Shown one piece after another: positions 22,733 through 33,015 of a stretch of DNA of 64,000 bases. The stretch comes from Tilletiaria anomala UBC 951 (taxonomy: Eukaryota > Basidiomycota > Exobasidiomycetes > Georgefischeriales > Tilletiariaceae). The stretch is taken from assembly GCF_000711695.1 (NCBI RefSeq), contig NW_013546986.1, positions 1-64,000 on the forward strand. Reading direction: 5' to 3'. Each line of letters opens with the position of its first letter. Position 1 is the stretch's first letter. Below the pieces are notes generated by a model, which worked only from the letters and a program-made list of their open reading frames with translations, made no database searches and was not told where the DNA came from. The translations under genes were made by a program, and so were the position numbers.

Positions 22733-23064
22733 CTCAAATGAATCAATTTCAGAGCTTGCAAGCGCTGTTGGAGCAGATGTCTGAAGCAGGAGGCACTCTT
22801 GCTGCGGGCCTTTGTACAGATGGTCGAAGTCGAAGTTTGTGTGAATACCAAGCAACAAGCATCAAGTATCAAAATTATAACGTGCGAGCAGGTCATCCAA
22901 CTAAATATGAATGGAAATAATAATTGGGGCATACAAGTTGGGTTTAGGGTTGTAACATCTTCTAGTCATCCTCGCGTTCGCTCCACGGCCAGAAGATAGC
23001 CCCAACTCAGCCGCCAAGGGACGAGCCGCCATCGCATCGAGGGTCCCGGACCATGCAGAAAGGG
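22733..23064. promoter_or_regulatory. Upstream region of SAM50
   Basis: About 330 bases lie between the SAM50 start and the stop of the PTEN-type gene upstream on the same strand. The stretch is locally AT-rich around 22860-22925; no defined element is seen. Confidence 0.35.
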
Positions 23065-25776
23065 CTACTGCTCATCCAGGTCAGGCGCATTCGTCCACGT
23101 CCACTCGATCTCCATGCCTACGACGCCCTGCGCGGTTTTGCAAAAGTCGATATCATCCTTCTCGAATCGGAGCGTCGTGGTGGACGCGGCGGACGGAACC
23201 GCGAGCGGGTCCTCAAACGAAGGGATGAACCACGCCCAGCCGGCGCTGGTGGATTCCGGTAGCAGCGTTTGCGTCGCCCCTGTGCGCCCGAGCAGGATTT
23301 TCAGGTTCAACTCGCGGTCGGCGTCAACAGGGAGGCCCTTGACGTGTACACCGGGGCGGGGCGCGTACGCGCCCGATGGCGGAGGTATAGTGGCGTTCGT
23401 CCCACTACTATGGCGGGATGAGGCCGAGAACGACATGACTCCGCCTGCGCCTGCGCGCAGCGGCGGCCGCTGCGGCGATGGCGATTGCGAAGACGACGAG
23501 CTGATGGAAGATTTGCGCTCGGGAACGGCAATCTCCCCGAGTTTTGGATCTGGCACAAAGGTGTACCTTACGAGCACTTGCCCCTTTCCATTCCCTTTTC
23601 CTGTCTCGCCTCCACGCCTATCGGCCATAGTGGTCTCCAAGCTTCGGCGTGCCTTGGCCACCAGCCCGGGTGGATACTCCTCGGGCTGCAGAACCTTGCG
23701 TGACGTTTCTTCAAGCCTGGCAAAGTAGTTCAATTTTGTCTCGTCCTTGTCTTTACCCCAGTCGAAGGTACGCGCGACCTCAGCCTCTGCATCGACGTTG
23801 ATGCCCCAGCTGGACTTTTGCTGCATGTTGCGCAACCGCTGCATCTTGTTATCTTTCCTTCGCCGTTGGCGTACGCCGTTAAGATCGGTCTCTTCGCCAG
23901 CGACCGCCACGTGCTCCCCGTCCTCGTCATCCGCACACCCCAAATCAAGGTCATACGACGATGAGCCAGGGTCGTGCGCGCCGTAGGCGCGATGGCGCTT
24001 GCGCGCAGCGCGCTCCCAGCTCTCGAGCCTTGTGACAAGTCCATCGTCGTACCGGCCGACATTGATGCTGAGGCACTCCGCCTGCGGCAAAAGTGTCTGC
24101 AAGGTGCCTTCTGCGCCACTTTTGGCGTTGCTGGCGCCTTTCTTGAGCTGCACGATCCGGTCAACGGTGACGCGCGTGATGACGACCTGGCGCCGTTCCT
24201 TGGGCATGTGCGCGCGCAATACGGCGCGCGGATCGGTCAGGGAGAGGATGCGCGCCCAGTAGCCCACCCATCGGCGCTGCGACGGTATCGAGACGCCATA
24301 CCGCGGTGCGGCGTCACCGTTACCGTCATTGGTACCGGAGCCTGGTCTGCAGCAAGAGGCGCTAAAGTCCGACTCTGCAAAGCTGACCATGGAGCGACTG
24401 GCGCTGCTCACGAAAGACGAGTCGCCTCCGTATTCGTTCAAGTCGTCCGTCGAACGACCTGTCGGGACGGCGCCTAGCGCTACCTTACCATTGTTTGGAT
24501 GGAGTGGCCGCAGAGGTTGAAGGAAGCGCTGGTCGCCATCCTGTGTTTGCGAGTCGAGGCCCGGATCCGTGCCCAATGTTGAGATGCTAGCGCAAGAAGG
24601 GTGTTTCGATCGGCGCAGCGCACCTACTCTTGCTTTAGCTTCGGCCACATCGGCTCGCGTCGCTGGCTCGGCGCTCGCACTGCTGCCGCGCAGCATGCTC
24701 CGCAGCGAAGCGAAACTCGGGCGCCTGCTGACCGTTGCCTGACCTGTGCTTTGCTGCAAGTTGGCCTCGCTGCCCTTGTGCTTGGGCCGCTTCATGCGCT
24801 GCTGTGTGTGCAGCTCGAACAGCGCTTGGAGGCGCTCCGACACATGCTCCGGCGTGGTGGTGCCAGGCGCGAATTGGCTAGCAATAGACGTGCTGGAGAT
24901 GTTTGCAATGTTCGCCAGGGGACGGGATGCGATCCCGTTGCCTCCATTCAGGTTGCCGCTGGGGACTTGCAGCAGGTCCGCCGATCGCACACGCGCCGCC
25001 GAAGCAGGCATCTGCGGCACTGCAAACGAACCTTGTGAGCGCTGCCGGTAATGGTGCTCGGCGCTGCTCACAGACGGCGACGTCTTGAGCGAGTCGTCGG
25101 GGGAGCCGATATTGCTGTGCATTGGATGCATTTTGCTCTTTTCAGCAGCCTCATACTCCTGAGTTCCATCTCGCAGCTTCTCTTTCGTGCTCTTCAACAA
25201 GCCCTTTCCCTGCAATCGCTTCTGCTTCGCACCATTCCGCTGGTGGTGGTGGTGCGCTGTTCTGTATCCGCTCATGTTCCTCGGATTGCTTGGTGGCCCA
25301 GGCATCTGCGTGAGGGTGAGCAGGTAGGATATGGCCATCGTGCCGCTCCTACCCTTGCCCGCTTTGCAGTGTATGACGGCGATGGGCTCCTGGTCACCGT
25401 CGGAATCAGCGGAGGGAGGCTGCTCGAGCCAGCTGGTCAAGTCGGCGACGAACAACGGGATCATGCTCAGCGGAGGGACGTGGCGGTCGGGGAAGGGGAA
25501 GCGGCTGACGCGACCGTCGAACTCAGCCGGGTCGTACTCGTTCTCCGACCGCGGAACCATGCTGAAGATCCTCCACGCTTCGTGCCCGTGACGTGCACGC
25601 AGGAAGCGCAGGACGTCGCGCCGCGCGTTGCGGTACAGGGCCGAGAAGCCTGAGGCAGGGTAGCCCATGATGATCAGGCGGTCGGTCAGGTAAACCAGGT
25701 CCAGCTCGAGCGAGAGCGATGGGTCGACAAAGCGCGCTTTGCCGCCCGAGACGACGCGCCGGACCAGGTTGACCAT
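23065..25776 (-). CDS. PTEN-type phosphatidylinositol 3-phosphatase with a large insertion
   Basis: A single frame encodes 903 residues. The start MVNLVRRVVSGGKARF and the run LDLVYLTDRLIIMGYPAS match the PTEN N-terminus. The catalytic loop HCKAGKGRSG is at 136-145, with Cys137, Arg143 and both lysines (138, 141) that favour PIP3; the acid-loop equivalent is PDRHVPP with Asp97. The end of the phosphatase domain, GVSIPSQRRWVGYW, comes only at about 494-507, so some 320-340 residues of low-complexity sequence are inserted after the catalytic helix. A C2-like region follows and ends around FEKDDIDFCKTAQGVVGMEI. The enzyme would dephosphorylate PIP3 at membranes and counter PI3-kinase signals. 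Typical PTEN is about 400 residues; the C2 part also contains Ser/Pro-rich inserts. The ATG at 25776 aligns with the family start. Confidence 0.88.
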   Translation of the reverse strand: MVNLVRRVVSGGKARFVDPSLSLELDLVYLTDRLIIMGYPASGFSALYRNARRDVLRFLRARHGHEAWRIFSMVPRSENEYDPAEFDGRVSRFPFPDRHVPPLSMIPLFVADLTSWLEQPPSADSDGDQEPIAVIHCKAGKGRSGTMAISYLLTLTQMPGPPSNPRNMSGYRTAHHHHQRNGAKQKRLQGKGLLKSTKEKLRDGTQEYEAAEKSKMHPMHSNIGSPDDSLKTSPSVSSAEHHYRQRSQGSFAVPQMPASAARVRSADLLQVPSGNLNGGNGIASRPLANIANISSTSIASQFAPGTTTPEHVSERLQALFELHTQQRMKRPKHKGSEANLQQSTGQATVSRRPSFASLRSMLRGSSASAEPATRADVAEAKARVGALRRSKHPSCASISTLGTDPGLDSQTQDGDQRFLQPLRPLHPNNGKVALGAVPTGRSTDDLNEYGGDSSFVSSASRSMVSFAESDFSASCCRPGSGTNDGNGDAAPRYGVSIPSQRRWVGYWARILSLTDPRAVLRAHMPKERRQVVITRVTVDRIVQLKKGASNAKSGAEGTLQTLLPQAECLSINVGRYDDGLVTRLESWERAARKRHRAYGAHDPGSSSYDLDLGCADDEDGEHVAVAGEETDLNGVRQRRRKDNKMQRLRNMQQKSSWGINVDAEAEVARTFDWGKDKDETKLNYFARLEETSRKVLQPEEYPPGLVAKARRSLETTMADRRGGETGKGNGKGQVLVRYTFVPDPKLGEIAVPERKSSISSSSSQSPSPQRPPLRAGAGGVMSFSASSRHSSGTNATIPPPSGAYAPRPGVHVKGLPVDADRELNLKILLGRTGATQTLLPESTSAGWAWFIPSFEDPLAVPSAASTTTLRFEKDDIDFCKTAQGVVGMEIEWTWTNAPDLDEQ

Positions 25777-26512
25777 GGCGTAGAGCTTTCTGCCAGAGCG
25801 GCGAGCACTTGGCTTGCCTGTGGAGATTGATGAATGGTTTGCTCCTCAGTATCAGAAACCGAACGAGAGAGAAAGATCCAAGCAACATGCAAGACACCTA
25901 CCTTGTGTCCTTGCGTCCGTTTCTTAGTGCCAGCTCTGATTTTTGTCGGAGCGCTCGTTGCGTCCCCCTTGCAGTTGCTGGCCAATTGGAGCTTCAGCTG
26001 GCTCGAGGCCCTTCGATGTACCTTCTATTCGACCTCGTCGAGTAGCAGTTGAGCAGACTGGATGTGCGCGGGTGGGGCAAAGTATGAAAGTGCACTTTAT
26101 TCTGGCCCGAGTATGTCGTCGCGGCCACCGAGCGTCGAGGTGGAGAGCTGTACTTTCGTTGGGGTAGATTCTTGGAGATCCCCGTCACGCTGAGCTGCGT
26201 GCACTGGGGTGTCTGCCTCCCCGGGCAAGACAGAAGCAGCCAGCTGGTCGAACAGGGTGAGATATGATCTTTCGTCTTGCTCCTGTGTCTTGGCCTCGCC
26301 GCCGTTATCATCAAAGCATAATATGATTGTGTTCTTCGCGGGCAGTTGGTCGTGTCGGCGAAGTTGCCACGGTGGAGAGAAAGCGATGGGCCGCCAGGCT
26401 GGTCCCTGGTTGTGGCTCCCCCTGGCTTGACTTGATTCGATGTTTGCCAAGACGTGCTTGGCTTAGACACGGCTCTCGAATCACCCATCAGCCATGCTCA
26501 TCCCATCTAATC
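25777..26512. other. Upstream region of the PTEN-type gene
   Basis: Overlapping frames of 117-164 codons on the minus strand (26097-26488) have no family resemblance and disagree with each other. Nothing else is recognised. Confidence 0.4.
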
Positions 26513-27159
26513 TCAGTCGCAAGTAACTTCGTCCTCATCATTCTCCTCATCAGCCTGCGCATGCTGTGAAACAGTTTGGCCCACCACATACCCACACATA
26601 TACACCGTTGGAACAGCAGCAAGCACTACGTATCCCTTCGCACCCTTGGCATTTTCTTGGCAAACAAACGCACCAACCAGTCCACTGACGTCACGCCCCA
26701 TTATATTTTTGCACCGATTCAGCTCCGCCTGATCGTTCTGCAATATAATTTTGAGCGCTGCACACGCACGCACGCTCGCAGTCGCAGTCGTGGGACACCA
26801 AAGCACATACGTTGTGCAAGTCTGGCGGCTGGGACAGCTTTGCTGTTGCCCCTTCACCGTTATCATTATCGTCTCGCCCTTCGAAGAGCAAGGCCCCAAG
26901 ACCGCCGCGCAGACGTTGGCCAGGTGAACTCCTCAACAACGTAGTCGGCCGGAGGCTGTGTAAAGTCTTCAGCGTATTTCACCAATAAAATGGGCAACCC
27001 AGAACGAATCCGCCACATGAACTTCGACCCAGCCTTCTGCAGCGCGCTCGAAAGTCCAGCCACAAAGAGGTATTCTTCACAGGGTGCGAGGTACATATAA
27101 TTTCCGTTTGCCAGTGCTGTTTCTGTGCTCTCGGGTATGTGAGCCATGCATCGGGGCAT
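26513..27159 (-). CDS. Doubtful small gene, partly resolved exons
   Basis: Three pieces look coding. The 5' piece starts at ATG 27159 or 27147 and reads through CEEYLFVAGLSSALQKAG and LPILLVKYAEDFTQPPADY. A middle piece (LRGGLGALLFEGRDDNDN) ends at 26811, where a GTATGT donor and a TTGCAG acceptor define a 73-nt intron (26810-26738). The 3' piece (26737-26513) continues in frame as NDQAELNRCKN, GRDVSGLVGAFVCQENAKG, a hydrophobic YVVLAAVPTVYMCGYVVG and an acidic tail. The 5' and middle pieces are in different frames; I found only weak candidate splice sites (a 43-nt GTTGCC to ACACAG intron), so a frameshift is possible. No family is recognised. Confidence 0.4.
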
Positions 27160-27711
27160 CTGCTGATTCTAATAAGAGTTTGCGGCGAGGTGGGAAAGGA
27201 GCGGAGCTATTCAGTCTTAAGAGCGTGAGAGTTATTTCTTTATTTCTCCATTTCATTATCTTCTCTCGGCCGGATGCCGTTCCAGATTTGAGGTTGCCGC
27301 GGGTACACCACATACACCAAGGGAACCCTAGCAACCAACAGGCGGTGAAATGCGAAACTCTCTTCAGTCGGGCGGGGAAACGATTGCAGCTGTTTGTTGG
27401 TTGCCTCCTTCTCAAGCATGCATCTCATCTCTTCTCTACGTGTACATCACATGCTGCACACGAACTCCCCGTGGCAACCCGCTACGACGCTGCTTGTTGG
27501 TCCTTTCTTGCATCCTCCCATGTGTCTGTGGGTGTACGCGGGAAGGAGTTGATTGGATTCACTCGTGCGAGAGCACGCGAGAAGCCTATTTTGCCGCGGC
27601 CGCTCGCACAGTGTGAGCAAAGGCCCCCCGCCACGAGCAGCAGTGACTCTTCGCCCCATCATCGACTCAACGGTATACGTAGACAGCCCTTCCATCCAAC
27701 CACTATCCACC
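27160..27711. promoter_or_regulatory. Upstream region of alanine aminotransferase
   Basis: The stretch separates the doubtful minus-strand gene from the aminotransferase ATG. The reading frame of the enzyme is open back to 27553 but without an ATG, so this is taken as leader. No clear TATA box. Confidence 0.35.
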
Positions 27712-29454
27712 ATGGCTGGCATCATTCACCGTCGCACGTGCTGCATCTACAGCGGGAGCCCCGTGTCTACCTCGAGCATCTGCGGCAGCAGCATCCTCCA
27801 AAATAGTCCAGCGCGCCATCCCCACCGCTACGATCAGCACCTCCGCACCATGGCCTTCTCCTCCAAGGTCAACGGGCACGCCAGCTCTTCCTACCGGCCT
27901 GTCGTGACGCTTGGCAGTATCAACCCGCACATACGCAACGTCGAGTACGCCGTGCGCGGAGAGCTGTCGAACCGCGCCAATGAATATGCCGAGGCGCTCG
28001 CCTCCCCCTCCTCATCGCCAACCAATAAGCTTCCATTCAACTCGATCGTATCAGCGAACATTGGCAACCCGCAACAGCAGCCGAACCTGGCGCAGCAGCC
28101 GCTGACATTCTGGAGGCAGGTCGCTGCGCTGACGGAGCTACCGTCACTCATGGACGACGAGGCGGTGCGCGCCGCGCGCATCTTCCCTGCCGACGCAATC
28201 GCGCGCGCCCGCGAGATCCTCAACGATGTCGGCAGCGTCGGCGCGTATAGTCACTCAAAAGGCGCCAGCAGCATACGCAAGCACGTTGCACAGTTCATTC
28301 AACAGCGCGACTCCTCTGCACCCCGCGCCGTGCGCGACGCCGCAGCGTACTCGGCGGACCCCGAGCACATCTTCCTCACCACCGGCGCATCCGGCGGCGT
28401 GCAGCTGTTGATGCAAGTCCTTATCGCTAGCCCAAGCGTCGGCATCGCGATCCCCATCCCCCAATACCCTCTTTACAGCGCGACACTGAGCCTGTACAAC
28501 GCCAAGACCGTGCGCTATGAGCTGAACCCGTCGGATGACTGGTCGCTCGACGTCGACGCTCTGAGCGCATCAATCCAAGCCGCGCGCAGAGATGGCACCG
28601 ACGTCCGCGCCGTCGTCGTCATCAATCCGGGCAACCCAACGGGCCAGTGCCTCAGCGAGGCCAACATCGCCGATCTCGTGCGCTTCGCGCATGCGCAGCG
28701 CCTTGTCCTGTTCGCCGACGAGGTGTACCAGGCGAACATCTATACGTCAGCACGCCCCTTTGTCAGCTTCAAAAAGGTCCTCCGCGACTTTTCGCAACTT
28801 GAATCGCAAGGTGGCAAAGCAAAGACGGACGAGGAGAGGCGCATCGCGGACGAGGTCGAGCTCGTGTCGTTCCACTCGATCAGCAAGGGCTTCACTGGCG
28901 AGTGCGGCCGGCGAGGCGGTTACTTTGAACTGGTCAACTTTGACCCGGACGTGCTCGGTGAGGTGTACAAGATGGCTTCTGTCAGCCTTTGCCCGTCGAT
29001 CCAGGGACAGATCGGCATCGACCTGCTCGTCAAGCCACCTGCGCCTGGCGAGCCTTCATACGAGCTGTACCAGCGCGAGTCGCAGTTCATCCTCGAGACG
29101 CTCAAGGAGCGCAGCACAAAGATGCACAAGGCCTTCAATCAGCTCGAGGGAGTCTCCGCCAACGAGGCCCAAGGCGCGCTCTATCTCTTCCCCGCCGTCC
29201 GCCTGCCGCCCAAGGCGGTACAAGCGGCGCAGAAGGAGGGCAAGAAGGTGGACGAGTTCTACTGCCTCGCTATGCTCGACGCTACCGGAATCTGCGTCGT
29301 ACCTGGGTCCGGCTTCGGAAAGATGCCCCACGAGCGCAACGACGGCGGCGTCGACATGTTCTTCCGCACAACCATCCTGGCGAAAGAGACCGATGCGTTC
29401 ATCGAGCGGTACGAGCGCTTCCACAAGGAGTTCCTCGACAAGTATCGGTCATGA
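27712..29454 (+). CDS. ALT1: Alanine aminotransferase (PLP-dependent)
   Basis: One exon encodes 580 residues from ATG 27712, in a good context (CCACCATGG). Family blocks include SIVSANIGNPQQ, GAYSHSKGASSIRKHVAQFI, FLTTGASGGVQLLMQ, VINPGNPTGQCLS, LFADEVYQANIY and the PLP-lysine region SFHSISKGFTGECGRRGGYF. The C-terminus carries ALYLFPAVRLPPKA and FFRTTIL. The enzyme interconverts alanine and 2-oxoglutarate with pyruvate and glutamate. The first 46 residues are rich in R, S, H and C and poor in acids (MAGIIHRRTCCIYSGSP), as in a mitochondrial presequence. A second in-frame ATG at 27850, also in ACCATGG context, starts the cytosolic-looking MAFSSKVNGHASS form of about 534 residues. Dual targeting by two starts is therefore possible but not proven. 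Confidence 0.93.
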   Translation: MAGIIHRRTCCIYSGSPVSTSSICGSSILQNSPARHPHRYDQHLRTMAFSSKVNGHASSSYRPVVTLGSINPHIRNVEYAVRGELSNRANEYAEALASPSSSPTNKLPFNSIVSANIGNPQQQPNLAQQPLTFWRQVAALTELPSLMDDEAVRAARIFPADAIARAREILNDVGSVGAYSHSKGASSIRKHVAQFIQQRDSSAPRAVRDAAAYSADPEHIFLTTGASGGVQLLMQVLIASPSVGIAIPIPQYPLYSATLSLYNAKTVRYELNPSDDWSLDVDALSASIQAARRDGTDVRAVVVINPGNPTGQCLSEANIADLVRFAHAQRLVLFADEVYQANIYTSARPFVSFKKVLRDFSQLESQGGKAKTDEERRIADEVELVSFHSISKGFTGECGRRGGYFELVNFDPDVLGEVYKMASVSLCPSIQGQIGIDLLVKPPAPGEPSYELYQRESQFILETLKERSTKMHKAFNQLEGVSANEAQGALYLFPAVRLPPKAVQAAQKEGKKVDEFYCLAMLDATGICVVPGSGFGKMPHERNDGGVDMFFRTTILAKETDAFIERYERFHKEFLDKYRS

Positions 29455-29947
29455 CGGCAACTTTGCATTGCGACGCGTTGGGTGAAAGCGCACAATTGGA
29501 TAGAAGCTCGTTGATGAGTCCAGCTAAGACCCGAGAACAGCAGCAGCGCACATTGTTCATTATAGACGAGCAGAGGTTGCAGGGTGCTGTTAGATCGCTG
29601 TATTACAGAGGGCATCGGTAGCGACATTATTAGGGTTGTTCGCTTCCATGCGTGCATTGATTGCAAGACTAGGCACATGGATGAAAGAATCGATGGCGAG
29701 AGCTAACAAAGGCCAAGGAACTGCGAAAAGTGCTACTTTGATCACCGATGGGAAAATGCTGGAAACTTGCGATATGCTATGTTTTGCGAATGCGAGCGTG
29801 AATGTGAATGTGGATTTGTGACCCGGTACCAACGAAAAGCAGGGGCCTTGTGATCGAATGGTATGCATTCGATGACTGGCGAATGGAGACGTAAATGTGT
29901 GTTGCCACGTATAATTTGACTTCAGTGTCGCCTGATATGCTCAGTGA
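29455..29947. other. Convergent 3' spacer, nothing recognised
   Basis: It lies between the stops of the aminotransferase (+) and the RNA-binding protein (-). Short frames only. Confidence 0.5.
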
Positions 29948-32900
29948 CTAGCCGAGTTGAACGCGGATATCGCGCTTGGAAGGCGTTACCGGACCATCCG
30001 CTAGCGACGTGGCTGTAGGTCCACGCGCAGTCTGAAACTGTGTGCGAGAGTTATTGCTTCCGTGTCCCGCTCCTACTCGCCCCCTGCCGCCACACTTAGA
30101 CGCCAGCGACGACGAGCGATTCGCACCCCCTGAGCTCATCGCTGTTGTCGAGGTGTTTGAGCCGCCCGACAAGGACTGGTGACTGTTCGTCTTGCTGCGC
30201 ACCCCGGGGGAGACGGACGAAAAGGCTGGTGAGCTGTTCCTCCGTTCATCTTCGAGGGACGGACGCAAGTTGGGTTGAATATTTTCCGCGAAACCCGCGT
30301 CCCTTAGCATGGGCATTCCATTTCGCAACTGCAGTTGCGACGGATGAGGATGAAAGGGAGCATTCGCACCTGGCATGGCTGGCATACTGGAGGTGAGCTT
30401 CGCCAAGCGAGCCGCAGCAGCCAACCCAGCGGAAAGTGGACCGTGTGCCGTCGTCAGTGACATTGCAGCGGTCGCCGACAAGTCGCGAGGTGTAAAGCCC
30501 GCACTGCTGAGCATTCGCGCAGTGAAGAATGAGCCTGGTTCTTTTGTTCCTTCGGCCAAAAGACCGGTTTGCGACAGATCGGCGCTGGAAGAATTGATAC
30601 GAAGTGGGAATGGCTGCCACGTCGGCGTGTTCTGACCTGCCAGTTCTGGTGTCAACGGCGCAGAGTGGGAGCTACTGAGCAGATTCCGGGCGAGAGGCTG
30701 CTGCTGGCTTGCAGGATGCTGCATTGGCGCTCGTCGATCCGCAGCAAGAAGATCAGATGTAGGCGTTTCCGACGCACCAGCAGACATGACAGGCGTGTTT
30801 CCGCCTTGAGGAGAAAGAGCTGAGCAGGAGATACTGTTGATGTTGCTCGAGGTGCGGTCGCGAAGGCGGGAGATATCCACCTGCTGCTTGGTGGCCGAAA
30901 GCACGTTACGCTTAAGTTCGCGTTGAGCTTCGCTGTCCGCAAAGCGCACGACCAGACGCTCGCCAGTGGGGAATTCCTTAATGAAATTGATCGATTGCGC
31001 AAACATGATCAAGACCAGAGGACGCGACTTGTGCAAAAGAGAATCCTACTCACCATACCACTGAGCGCGTCAACTGCTCGTTGCGCGGCCTCGCGATTCT
31101 CGAGCCTAACAAGCGCGCTTCCTTTGCTCGTGCCGTCTGAGCTCTTGAGCACGCGCATGCTGATGATGACGTGAGGCTGTAGCAAGGTCTTGACGTCATT
31201 TTCGCCGTATTCTAGCGGTAGACTATGAGAGATGCAACATATAGATCAGCATCTCCTGGTTTATTGCTATGCAACTGCCCACTACCCTCACCCATGGATG
31301 TACAAGTTGCTCGAATCTTTGTCAGCACATTTCCTTAGTCTAGCTGTGAAGCTCTGTTTCGCCCTGCTGACATGGAAACCCAAGCGAGAAAAGCCTTCGA
31401 TGGCAATATTGGCCTGCTCCAGGGTTTCGAGCATGCAGAATCCGTATCCTTTGCATGCACCCGTCTCCGGATCGATGATGGCTTTGTGGGAGACGACGTT
31501 GCCGCCAAACGATGCCGCTAGATCGTAGAAGCTCTCGTCGGTCGTATGTGCGGGCAGATTATTGATGTACAAATTCAGCATAGGATCCAGTGGCGGTGGG
31601 GAGGGCGGCGAACGATGGTGTTCGAATAGACCACGGCGCGAGCTCGGCGCAGATTTGGACCGCGTGAGAGAGCCGATGCTGAGACTACTGCCGGGCGCTC
31701 TTGCAGGCTTAGAAATCCCGTCAGAGCGAGTGTGCACATGAGCGCCAGCATGAGCAAAGGCAGCGGCTCCAGAAAAGTCGGATGAAGACGGTGCGAGCTG
31801 TTGCTGTTCCTCTTGAGCCTTCCGAGAGTGATTTGCAAGCGAAAAATTTCCATACGACGAAGTGTAGGAGCCGTGCAGCGCAGCAAGGACATCAGACGAT
31901 CGATCCTGTGCTGACTGGGTCCGTCTCACCGAGCTCATGGCATCACTATGTGGAGGGCCAGTAAGGGGCTGCACGATGCTCTCGCCGCCAATGTTTGAGG
32001 AACCGCAAGGTGAAGCCGGCCATTGCGCTGGCATGGAAGTAATTGTAGGCAGGGCAGGTGGCGAAGAGGACGCAAAGCTGAGAAGACCATGGGCGGAAGA
32101 GTAGTTTGCCGATTGCCTTGCGCGGACTGCTGAAGCGCCGTTACCACACATAGAGTTCACTGGGATGGGAGGCAAATGCGATGCGGAATATTGAGGTGTC
32201 AAGCAGCGTCGATCTTCAAAGACGTTGCTGCTATTCATATTTTTGTTGCTGATCGGAAGGCTCGAAAGGCGCATTGGTAGATTGGGTTCGCTTGAAACAG
32301 AACCTGCAATGGACGGCGAAGCGAAGCTTGGCACTCGCATTTCTTCCTCTTGTCGTTGCCGCTCTTGTAGGATGAAATCGTGCAAGTATGCACTTAGAGA
32401 AGCAAAGCTGCTCCCGCTCGCCGAACTGTCGCTACTCGTGTGTGCGTGAATGTGAGAGGGGCATGCGAAGGCCGGTTTGTCCCCCAACTGCAGCATGAAG
32501 TTCCGGTCGATATCGTTGGTGGGCTCTGAGCTGCGAAAGCGCTGATGATGCTGCCGATGATGGCGGTGATCATGCTCCGAGAAGGCAAATTTTGGCCAGG
32601 CAAGCAAACGATTGCGTTCGTCGTCGCATTTGGCTAAAGGAGCGACTGCCGAGCGGTCCAGTTCGAAGTCGAAGCTCGACCGAGCTCTCTCGCGATCCGG
32701 AGAAGAGTCTAAGCCGGACCAGAGGTCCACGGCATGTGTCGCATTTTGAATCTCCTCGGGATGCGAGACGGGATCGAGTCTGAGCCATCGGAGGTTGTGT
32801 GGAAGGTGCGTCAAGTCTATGTCGACATCACTAGCTTTCTGCTGCTGCTGCTCTTCCGTGGTTGAGCTAGAGTCTTTGTTCTTGTCTCCAGCAGCGATCT

Positions 32901-33015
32901 CCGCCCCGTGATGTGACGGAACAGGTTCACATGCTGAAGAGACCGGCTTTGATGTTTGACTGACAAGAATACGCTCATCGATCTTGGCGTGGGGATTGTC
33001 CATGGGACCAAGCAT
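29948..33015 (-). CDS. RBMS/MSSP-like protein with two RNA-recognition motifs
   Basis: Exons 33015-31292, 31222-31054 and 30976-29948 join in frame (introns of 69 and 77 nt) to 973 residues. RRM1 lies at roughly 478-555 (RNP2 LYINNL, RNP1 KGYGFCML) and RRM2 at roughly 569-645 (RNP2 LYIHGL, RNP1 KGSALVRL), followed by EFPTGERLVVRFADSEAQRE. Tandem spacing and the CKGYGF and LVVRFADSEAQ blocks resemble the animal RBMS1/MSSP group. The long N-terminal half and the C-terminus are Ser/Gln/His-rich low-complexity sequence, common in mRNA-binding regulators that form granules. It probably binds mRNA in cytoplasm or nucleus; targets are unknown. Both ATGs at 33015 and 33003 are in frame; the first is used. 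The intron within RRM2 explains why the domain is not in one frame. Confidence 0.87.

Noticed and set aside
28592-29485. Plus-strand frame of 297 codons inside alanine aminotransferase
   Set aside because: It is an Arg/Ser-rich frame-shifted shadow of the enzyme, which reads cleanly through the same stretch.
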